This document shows, in pieces, positions 1 to 8,356 of a stretch of 22,026 bases of DNA (position 1 is the first letter of the stretch; every line of letters begins with the position of its first letter). The notes under the pieces were generated by a model. That model was not told where the DNA came from and made no database searches. It saw only the letters and a program-made list of their open reading frames with translations. Position numbers and translations under genes: made by a program. The stretch lies in contig JAOXYB010093160.1 of the NCBI GenBank assembly GCA_028565635.1, forward strand, positions 1 to 22,026, given 5' to 3'. The stretch is from Phoronis ovalis. Lineage: Eukaryota; Phoronida; Phoronidae.

Positions 1-118
1 TGCGTGTACATGTGCCTGTATATATACGTGTGGGTGAGTGTTAACAAGTGAGCGCGTGTGTGCGTGTATGTATGTGCGGGGCTGTATGTGTATGTGTGTG
101 TGTGTGTGTGTTACGTGT
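1..118. repeat. TG/TGTA-rich microsatellite tract
   Basis: The first ~118 bases are an imperfect purine-pyrimidine alternating tract of TG, TGTA and CG steps, with an uninterrupted TG run at about 94-111. It is simple-sequence DNA that continues off the left edge. Open frames through it give Cys/Val/Met-rich peptides that are artefacts of the repeat. Confidence 0.85.
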
Positions 119-735
119 ATCGACAAACATGGAGCTGCTACTGCACTTGTATTGATAACCCAGATAATAATATCCTTTCTAATTTTATGGGTTTTTTTTA
201 GATTTCGGGGGCGATCTTGGCTCTTCACCTTCATTACCAACGGATTACACTTTAATGACTTTACTTCCTATCTTCGCAATAATCGGTTTAAATTATTAAT
301 AATTAATCTTACGCTTAAGGGATCCGATGTATTTTGCGATTACATTTATTATTTCATAATATAGTAGAATCCTGCAGCGTTATTTTCTTGGGCTAGCACT
401 CATTGTACACGGACTCGCTTGTTTGTAACAAGTCATACTCGTATAATTCTTATGAAAACTGCTGTACAATTACAGTGTAAAAAACCTGGTGTATATACTT
501 GAAGCAATTTTAAAAGCAAAATGTATGTAACATTATATGAAATAACCTTTTTTACTTCTATATCCCGCGGATTACAATCAAGTCTAGCACACGCGCGCAC
601 TGCAATATTCTCATATTTCAACGCGATAAGACAGACGCATTTGGATAACGCTTCGGACCGTCTACAAAACGTACGCATCTACTATTTCTTCCCGCTTTCG
701 ATATACAAAAAATTAGAAAACCGGCATCGGAAACT
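119..735. other. Upstream region of the HSF-like gene, no gene seen
   Basis: This AT-rich stretch has no convincing coding frame. The reading frame of the ATG at 736 is closed by an in-frame TAA at 646-648 with no ATG between, so either translation starts at 736 or an upstream exon joins through an acceptor between 649 and 735. No clear TATA box or heat-shock element could be defended by eye. The 585-610 stretch is slightly richer in CG. Confidence 0.5.
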
Positions 736-2914
736 ATGACGTATCACATGCAATGTGCTCGGAGAACTCTGGACTTTGGAGAAACACCAGCTCTGGAATT
801 TGAAGAAGAAGCACGTGTGCTTCCCTTTCCTGCAAAACTTTGGCAAGTTGTACAGGATAAGTCAAGTCACATGATCGAATGGACGAACGATGGCGAAGCA
901 ATTGTAGTAAGATTAATTTCTTTTGTTTGCTTGTAACGAATATTTCAAAAGGTTTATAATTATTTTCCGGAGAGGCGCGCAAGGCTTCGCAAAGCCGGGG
1001 GGAAGGGAGAGAAGTTCGCCACTAGATTTGCGCTCGTTTATTTAGTTTAGTTTTGGATACGCAAACTATCTCTTTTGCATGCTAAATGACGTTTTCATTA
1101 TTCAAACAAAGCTGATCGAAATAAACAGATACCCTTCAACCTAGCACTTTCCGTCTAGATTTTGCCCCCGGGATTTTATCTGGCTCTCTTAATTTATTGA
1201 TATTGTTAGACTAATTGGTCAAATTTCAGCGAAAGAATGAATATAATGTAGCAGACGTATGCCATGTCAACCGTTTCAAATGATAGTATAGTATTGCATA
1301 CGGACGCTATATAATTAAATAAAAATATATGCATGTGTGCATGTATTCACAGTGTTTTCTAATATTATAGGTAGACGATGTGCTATTCGAAGCAGAAGTA
1401 ATGACAACCTATCCCGGCTTTGTAAAAATTAGCACTTTTGCAAATCTTCGAAGACAACTGAGAGAATATGGTTTTGAATGGATACTTAATGAGGTGATCG
1501 ACAGTCGCCAGCCTAGCTAATGAATAATATTTACAGGATAAATGTATAAATTTACCACTTTGAAATACATATATGTAATTACGCTACAACATATGACAAT
1601 GAATTTCTTTATTTTAGAGAGGAGAACTAGAATTTTCTCATCCTAACTTTAAAAGAGATACTCCCAACGTTCTACCAAACGTATTAACCAAACGAAAAAG
1701 TTTAACGCGCTTGTCTTCAAGGCGTGGGGTGTCTGATTTCGGAGTTATTCGCCACCATCGACGAATCAAACCTCAGCAATTAATGCCTGACCTTGCTCCT
1801 GATGGAAACATCGTTAATCCTACTTGCAATCAACATATCCTTGTGGCTGAAGCACCAGCACCAGTTAAAAACATTACTGATGGTAAGTACAATATCATTA
1901 GCAACCAACAAGCACACAAAAAAACACAAATCTATTATTTTCAAAATGTGTCTTTAAAAGACAACCTATAGGAGTCTGGCTGGATATAGCCACAGCAATG
2001 AATGGATATTTTAGTTCCAGTAGTGTATTCGTTAGACAAGCATTTAAAAGTAGGTGCAATGTGGAACACAATAAAGCACAAGAAGTTTTTAAATTGAAAA
2101 ATAATAGGATTATTTGGTGCTTTTTGAAGTACATATTTTTTTTGCAGACACCTATCTCCGTCCTCGTTTTCCGGAGAAGCTGTGGGATATTGTGAATGAT
2201 CAATATCAGCTTTTAGTTTGGAGTTGCGATGGAAAATCATACCAGGTCAGTTCAGAGCAATTTGAAAGAGAGGTTATGTTTCTTTATCCCGGATTCCTAC
2301 AGACTCCTTCATTCCTCAACTTCCGTAGACTCATGCGAGAGTACGGTTTCGCTTGGTGTGTAAAGAAAAACGACGTTCGAGATTTTCAGTTTTCACATCC
2401 ATGTTTTGTACGTGATAAACCTGAATTGTTAACTGGTATATTAACGAAGCGAAAACGGCATCTAGTCGGTAAACTCGGTGGCATATCTCGCATATGTGAT
2501 TCAAGCACACCCGAAGGCGTGACCTTTACAGATCAAAATAAACTTGAGCAACAAAGTCCACAATTTACATGCGAGAGAAATGCTGGTGGAGATTCAACAG
2601 TTAGAAATTTAGAAACATCCATCCCTTGGATCCAAACGACTAACCATGCATTTGGAGATTGCTCAGGTCTATTAAATGACAGTGAAGACCCGTTACTTAC
2701 AAAAGAAATGAAGCCAAAAGAGAAAGTTGTCATCCCCATTTACTTCTGGAAACATGACGACGGTTATTCTGCGAATGCTGATCAAGAGACAAAACTTCAA
2801 CATTCAGATTTGGGATATCAGGTTCTATACGACGGTGGTCAAATGTATATCAAGAAAGAGGTAAACAAGTTGGATAAGATTAATGATGATCAAGAATTTG
2901 CTGCTGCATATTGA
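736..2914 (+). CDS. Protein with two tandem HSF-type DNA-binding domains (HSF5/HSFY-like), four coding exons
   Basis: Coding exons are 736-906, 1371-1493, 1618-1882 and 2148-2914. All introns are GT/AG and phases match (0, 0, 1), giving 1326 nt and 441 residues. Domain 1 (about 31-125) has FPAKLW, the central YPGF, a recognition helix ending REYGF (invariant-type Arg85) and FSHPNF..LTKRK. Domain 2 (about 194-289) has FPEKLW, YPGF, REYGF (Arg247) and FSHPCF..LTKRK. HSF domains are winged helix-turn-helix folds that bind DNA in the nucleus, so a transcription factor role is inferred. No leucine-zipper-like HR-A/B trimerisation region is evident, which argues against a classical HSF1 and for the HSF5/HSFY-like group. 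The C-terminal 150 residues are polar and unrecognised. Domain 1 is split by two introns and domain 2 by none. ATG at 736 is the first in the open frame. An alternative is two genes, but the matching splice phase argues against it. Confidence 0.85.
907..1370 (+). other. Intron 1 of the HSF-like gene, inside DNA-binding domain 1
   Basis: The donor is gtaaga after an in-frame GTA codon and the acceptor is attatag. The intron separates the first helix and strands of domain 1 from its FE..EV helix and recognition helix. It contains a local GC-rich patch (about 966-1013) with a small perfect hairpin, GGCTT/AAGCC at 983-987 and 992-996. Retention would stop translation at 934-936. Confidence 0.8.
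2148..2914 (+). other. Exon 4 of the HSF-like gene: intronless second HSF domain and C-terminal tail
   Basis: The acceptor is a T-rich run ending gcag at 2147. The exon completes a G|AC Asp codon shared with exon 3. There is no ATG ahead of the domain in this frame, so the segment needs splicing from upstream rather than its own start. The whole second DNA-binding domain is read without an intron, followed by an acidic and polar tail to a TGA at 2912-2914. Confidence 0.8.
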
Positions 2915-3474
2915 ATTGCTGCGACTGACATGAGTTGTGTATGTAGCAGAACGTAAGGCTGCAAGTTGATGTTGCGCTTCGACTGATACATTTTATAAAT
3001 TATAATAACTTTATATACATTTCTGGGTTGTAGCCGGTACGATTCGTATATACTTTTTTATCACTCGTCGCTGTAAAGATTACATGAAAAATTAAGAACA
3101 CTAACAGGCTAAGGGAAGTATATGACTCAAATCATTATCGTTGTTAAATTTACTCCGGCATGATTGACATCAAGTCGAATCCACATGCAGACGATTGGGC
3201 TAGCGCTTCTTTGCGCTATGATGTATTTCTAAATCATACTGTTACTTTTTAACAAATTTCCACAAAAACAAAGACTATAGATTTATGTTAAATGTTTGTA
3301 TTTTTTTAAATATAAATTGAATACCATACATGCCTTCTACTTATACACTGATGTTGCATGTACATTCTACATATATGACAAAATCACAAAGCACGGACAA
3401 TGCAGCTTGCAGTGTCAAGTAGGTGCACACGGGAATACATTCTTTAATACCCGAAACATTTTGGCTTTTTGATT

Positions 3475-3480
3475 AATAAA
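3475..3480 (+). terminator. Candidate poly(A) signal for the HSF-like gene
   Basis: Canonical AATAAA about 560 bases after the stop codon at 2914; a second one follows at 3544-3549. The motif is common by chance in AT-rich DNA, so this is a position-based inference. Confidence 0.4.
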
Positions 3481-4004
3481 TCTGATTGTATGGTCATTTG
3501 CCATCGAAGAAACTTTAAATTTATAGTGGCATCATAAGGTTTCAATAAACTACAGAAGCTAATCTCTCAAAAGTAATAATGGAGCTATACCCTGTACACA
3601 TGATGGTACAGCACCTAAACTAGACGCATGGTATACCAGTGTCTTTAATTATCTTAAACAGTATATAAACAAAAACATATTGTGATCAGCTAATGGCTAG
3701 GAAGAGGTGCCAATCTCACAGCAAGCATCTTAAATCTTATAACTGAAACGGATTTCAATTGCAAAAAATTACAAAGTTCTCATGAAACGTACTTGTAATT
3801 ACACACCTGCAAGCATGGTGAAACACATTCACAAAAATGGAACAATAACATCAAAACACTTGTAAAATCACAGACTCTTATCCATACAAGTTTAACTTAT
3901 ACAGTTAGCATACAAAAATAGATATTTTCAACTAACATCACTGTACATAACAAATCAGTATGAAGAAATATAAACAAATTCATTGGTTGTTGCAAAAAAT
4001 TCTA

Positions 4005-4010
4005 TTTAAT
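4005..4010 (-). terminator. Candidate poly(A) signal for the LITAF-like gene
   Basis: The minus strand reads ATTAAA about 415 bases past the stop codon at 4424. I found no AATAAA on this strand between 4423 and about 3000, so this variant hexamer is the best visible candidate. Confidence 0.3.
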
Positions 4011-4423
4011 TTAAAATACAGTAACACTACCAAATGTTAATTCAGCATTACAATAAAACTAGCAAAAAAAATTAGAATGGGTACATGTTTCCCATTTTAC
4101 CTTCAATCCCTGATTATAAATATGGTTACCATCTTTCGATATCAATAACACCAGTAGGGTATGCTAGGCATGTAATAGCATAATCGATTGTGAACAAGTT
4201 AAAATACATAATACTGCTGAAAACTATGATTTACTTGATCAATGGACAATTGGCATGCTCAACACATTTTCTCTTACTTTCACTTGTCTCATATGTCAGT
4301 GTGAATTTTAGCTATAATAGGAAATTCGCCAAATGTCTGTACTCTAGCTGCAACATGGTTCAAAAGAAATTTGTGGATGCATTCAATTCTCCATTGACAG
4401 CAGCAGCATTAACAGTTCAGTTC

Positions 4424-4535
4424 TTAGTTGAGACGTTCATATACACCAACAACACGATTACAATTTGGACAGATATGTTCCACATCCTTGAGGTCATTGA
4501 TGCATAATGGTATAAACTGGCAGCCTAACCAACAG
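4424..4535 (-). other. Shared last coding exon of the LITAF-like gene
   Basis: The acceptor ctttcag lies just above 4535. The exon's first base completes a GG|C glycine codon left by either upstream alternative exon. It encodes the second half of the LITAF domain: CW.GC, FIPLC, DL.DVEH, the CPNC zinc half-site and GVYERLN, then TAA at 4426-4424. Reading of the opposite strand gives an unrelated frame that is only a shadow. Confidence 0.9.
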
Positions 4536-7500
4536 CTGAAAGACAATAAAGTGTAATAAGTTTTTTACAGTAGAGTTCAATCTCCTACTTGAAAATTTTG
4601 AACTGTGTTGTTCATTTCTACATATTCAAAAATTAACCAAAAACTGACTGAAAAATAGGCACAATAAATTAATTCACACATCTAGAATTACCCAAGATAT
4701 ACCAGTATGGCATTTATCTACTGTTTCCGTGCACATCCTACAACTTTGTCCTTTTAAATTGTATGTATTTTAATATTGTAATTCTTACACTCTGCATACT
4801 CATTACAAAACAATCCAAAACATAAATTCATGTTGTTTGTTAAGCTATAAATTGGTATGAACAGTGCTGGCAAGCTGTTTCATTATGCTGAGTTTTAAGG
4901 TTAGTGATAACGCAAGGTATAAGATATCAAATATTAAACCATACATGTATACTGATGCTATTTTGTGAAAAGAGGGTTGCTAAGCAACTGGCAATTTGCT
5001 GTTGTATCAGCATCCACATGGAGAGATAATATTAGTAGGCAGATGATTAGTTGGATTAGCTATCCTGATAACCATGGTGGGGATATAGAAAACAGAGCTA
5101 TGAGAATGATTATGGCCAGTGACAACTACAAGAAGATTGCTTAGTGATGCATGAACACACAGCTGTTTGATTTGGACCCTCAATACAAGGATGATTATAA
5201 CACAAAAGTACCCAATCCCATGCTTCCAAAAAAGAGACCTATTTATATTTAGTGACTGTCCTACAGCAAATACTGTTGTATTAAAATTGGATGAAAGACA
5301 ATCATTTCAGTACAGCAGTGGACTATGAAACTGTGAGACTGAGCAAAGCAAAAAACTGGCAAGCGAGGTTTATTCTATCTACGCAAGGATGAAACAAAAT
5401 ACTATACCCAAACAGACATAAGCCCCCAACGACCAACCAAGTAAGGGTTCCGTTGTTATATCGGACATTGGTCATGACATCAGCATGACAGCTAGGACAA
5501 TTAATTCTTGTAGGATTAGCACCAAAACATTGTTTGATGAGCACGGTTTGAACGTTTGGTTGAACCACCGTGGCTGCCTGATAACCAGGCTGTCCTACAA
5601 AATGAACATTGTTGGTTACTATTAATAAAACTAAACATGCATCAGATAAAGAAAATAAATGGTCATACATCACAGCATTACAGTATCAGGGCTGGCTAAC
5701 ACAGACCTAATCCATTGGGCACTCATGCACAATGAACTAGTAAATTGTTCGCGTTAGGCGAAAGCAAATGGATTGTATCCAGGGGATGTTAGGCAGCCCC
5801 AAATATTGTGCCTGTATAACTACTGCATAAAACTGGTGGCCCTTCTTTCATATTAGATTTCATGCCAAACCAACAGCAATAGTTATACCTTTCAAATGCC
5901 TTTTAAACATTCTTTACTTTGCTGTCAGCAGTTTGTGCTTTAAGTCACATTTTGCCATACTATTAACCAACAACATATGTCACACTTTTTAAAGAGTTTC
6001 TGCTTGAATTCAAAAGCATGACCTCGGCGACTGGTTAATACAGGCTGATATGCAACTTAACTCACAAGAGATGCTATTAAACTATAAAGTCTGACCATTT
6101 ATTTTCTTTGAAACATGTAATGACACATACCCAACCAAACACATGCCTCCAACTGCAATCCAAGTTAAGTTTCCGTTACGGTAATTTATAGACGTAACAA
6201 CATCAGCCTGACAGAACTGACATTTGTGAGGTTGAGGATTCGATCCAAATTTCAAACGAATCACTTGTGTAGTAACTGTCGGTTGAACTATCACAGGTGC
6301 TCCTGTTAACAAATTGTTAGAAATTATTGATAGATGCAAATTATTTGTAGATGATCCTGCTGTATTTCACCAGATGTTTACCACAAAATTATCAGGCAGT
6401 ATCAGTACTGAAAACTGAATATTACAATTTCAGTTGGGTAGTTACATCTTTGATCAACTTGACATTCCTTTTTCATATATAATCCACGTAATCAAAGTGA
6501 TCTAATGCAGGTTAATGTGGAGAACATCATTTTGTGTTACCTCTTCACATGTTACATGCAAAATTTTACATGAAAATAAAATATGTTTACATGAACTTCA
6601 TATGAGCATGTACATAATATACATTTTACATGTTACATAACATAATAATCAGCCTATAAATTTATGTAATTTATGCGTGACAACACTATTCTAGGTCTAG
6701 AATGTTTTTTGCAACACCCCACTCAAAAAACTACAATCTGCCAGCAACGTCTGAACTTTGCACTTAAATGATCTTCATCTTCAAAACTATATGTCCAATA
6801 CCTTCTGATTCAACAAAACTTTGAAAATAGACAAGTTCCTTAAAACAAAGCAGATTTGGGAAACATTAACATCATCACTAATAAGGATTCTTTGGACAAC
6901 ACAAACTTCCATAATAAATACAAACAGGTGCTAAAAACTGAACATTTTTTGTCAAAACTAGAAAACCTTTCAACTAAATGAGAATGTTTTTTTTTTAATA
7001 TAGGTTTGCAATATCAGTTTCCAAATGCAGTTTCAAATAACTGTTCTGTTTTTGACACAATTCCTAAACATTGGCTGCTGCAACTTTTATAATATACCTG
7101 TATAAATAGCTGTAGGATATGCTGAAATAGATTTGAGAGATCTATAGTTATAACTTTTAAGACATAATTTCACATAATATCAGTCTTTCTTATGTTTTAA
7201 AATCAATTCAATAAATCAAAAAGAATGTTGTTTTCCCATTTCATATATTAACATAGCTTCAATATCAAATCATTTAATTATTTTGAACTAATGACACGCG
7301 ATTATATATGGAGTGACATAAGTGACAATATATATGGAGTCCCGAAGCATACCTTGGGGAGGGTACTGTCCTTGAGGAGGGAAAGCTCCTTGAGGGGGAT
7401 AAGCTCCTTGAGGGGGATAAGCACCCTGGCTATCCTTTGGTACTTGATCATATTGTGGTGGAGGATCATTGGGTACTGCTCCAGCAGGTGCTGTTTGCCC

Positions 7501-7560
7501 AGGCTGAGGATAATTAGGATTTGGGTTCGTACTTCCGTAATCTTGCTTTTCTCCCGACAT
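4424..7560 (-). CDS. LITAF-domain (LITAF/CDIP1-like) membrane-associated protein with duplicated middle exon
   Basis: Minus-strand coding exons are 7560-7353, then either 6302-6131 or 5594-5408, then 4535-4424. The isoforms are 163 and 168 residues, close to human LITAF (161). Residues 1-69 are Pro/Gln/Gly/Tyr-rich with a PPQY (PPxY) motif at 34-37 and four degenerate QGAYPP-type repeats. The LITAF domain starts with CxxC (C97, C100 in the first isoform), continues through a hydrophobic segment around LTW..VGG.CL.GCW and ends with HxCPxC (C149, C152) and GVYERL. Known LITAF proteins bind zinc with these two half-sites, insert the hydrophobic segment into late endosome or lysosome membranes, and recruit NEDD4-family ligases through PPxY. 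That role is inferred here. No P(S/T)AP motif for TSG101 is visible. The start codon lies two bases inside an exon preceded by a good acceptor, so a noncoding leader exon exists upstream. Confidence 0.9.
5408..5594 (-). other. Alternative middle exon B of the LITAF-like gene
   Basis: 187 nt, acceptor ttttgtag, donor gtatag. It starts with two bases completing a G|GA glycine codon and ends with GG, the same phases as exon A. It encodes a CPSC zinc half-site and TLTWL.VGGLCLFG, the first half of the LITAF domain. Its N-terminal lead is five residues longer than in exon A, and the later 40 residues match exon A at 22 positions by hand alignment. It has no first exon of its own nearby. Confidence 0.85.
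6131..6302 (-). other. Alternative middle exon A of the LITAF-like gene
   Basis: 172 nt, acceptor ttaacag, donor gtatgt. It encodes a CQFC zinc half-site and NLTWI.VGGMCLVG. Entry phase 1 and exit phase 2 are identical to exon B. Joining A to B shifts the frame and meets a stop inside B, and skipping both meets a stop four codons after the junction with the last exon. Confidence 0.85.
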
Positions 7561-7562
7561 GT
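7353..7562 (-). other. First coding exon of the LITAF-like gene (PPxY, proline-rich)
   Basis: The acceptor ttattacag ends at 7563, two noncoding bases follow, then ATG at 7560-7558. The exon ends with CAA G before the donor gtatgc. It encodes the disordered N-terminal tail with PPQY and repeated PPQGA units at about residues 46-69. The DNA repeat inside (units of about 18 bases at roughly 7360-7425) invites length variation. Confidence 0.85.
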
Positions 7563-7889
7563 CTGTAATAAAAGAAGGTTAGCAGCAAGGACATAAAACT
7601 TTCATTTAAATATAAATAATAATATTCTGGCTAGGACACAACTGGTCTACCCACAGAGTATATTTCTTATGTCAGTTACAAAAAAAAAGGTATGAAGATC
7701 ACAAATGGTAAGAATTTCCTGAAATTACCTCCTTTCTCTGTGATTTTGGGAACACGTATGCAATGCCGATGTCACCTTGAGTGTCAGGACCGGGGAACTC
7801 ACCTAGGTTTCCATTGTGTAATAAAGGCAAACCTTTTGTATATTTATCGAAAAAAACCAACCCTTATTGAGTAATGCATGTTAATGTGC

Positions 7890-7954
7890 TATGCATTTAA
7901 GTCATGTTTTATACGTTTTTGTTCACAAACATGGTTTTGAGTCGGATCCCCGGG
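7890..7954 (+). mobile_element. Fragment related to the right end of the 20.7-21.1 kb inverted-repeat element
   Basis: Bases 7914-7934 match 21041-21061 at 20 of 21 positions. Bases 7936-7954 match the reverse complement of 20663-20681 at all 19 positions and end in CCCGGG. A possible decayed partner end, CCGGGGAACTC, lies at about 7790-7800, but I see no target duplication. Likely a degraded nonautonomous DNA transposon. Confidence 0.6.
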
Positions 7955-8107
7955 TCAACATTTGTTGAATTTTAACTAATTTTAACTCAGTCAATACATA
8001 TGAAGTGATGTAATGGTGTTTCCTGGGATCCACATTGATTTTCCTTGATTTTTAGCCATCTGACATATTTGTACTTTCTTCACTACATATATATAATAAC
8101 AAACTAT

Positions 8108-8356
8108 ATGACCATCGTAGAATTGCAGCATGAAAAATGTCCTCGTATGGGTGTTTTTGTTAATTTTGAAAGACTATATAGTTTTCGAGTTCGTGGATGG
8201 AACGTAATGTGTAAAACATGTAACCGTTTTGTCTACAAATTTTGTAGGCGTCATGGTAGGACATACTTTTTTATGTTCTTAATTATTTAAATTAGCACTG
8301 TTAGTGTTAAGTTGATTTTAAAAATTGTATTAGGTTTGCGACACTACGAAAGATAA
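8108..8356 (+). CDS. Weak candidate two-exon small gene, unidentified
   Basis: An ATG at 8108 opens a frame to 8255, where CATG|GTAGG could be a donor. A 78-base intron ending gtattag at 8333 would join six more codons and a TAA at 8354-8356, for 56 residues. The frame holds Cys11, CKTC near residues 35-38, and a basic end. The cysteines could suggest a small zinc ribbon, but no family match is evident and AT-rich DNA yields such frames by chance. Confidence 0.2.

Larger units (their letters stand above)
2915..4423. other. Convergent 3' untranslated and intergenic region
   Basis: This spans the space between the stop codons of the plus-strand HSF-like gene and the minus-strand LITAF-like gene. 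Plus-strand AATAAA hexamers lie at 3475-3480, 3544-3549 and 4052-4057. The first two are the likely polyadenylation signals for the HSF-like transcript. On the minus strand the best candidate is ATTAAA, read as TTTAAT at 4005-4010. No further coding segment is evident. Confidence 0.55.

Noticed and set aside
4190-4507. Plus-strand open frame of 105 codons
   Set aside because: It is the antisense of the LITAF last exon and its 3' untranslated region. The minus-strand reading matches the LITAF family with exact splice phase.
5323-5673. A separate second LITAF gene around exon B
   Set aside because: No first exon is visible between 5594 and 6131, and phases match the shared first and last exons, so an alternative exon is simpler.
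7291-7596. Plus-strand open frame rich in Arg, Leu and Ser
   Set aside because: Antisense of the repetitive proline-rich LITAF first exon; the open frame comes from the repeat.
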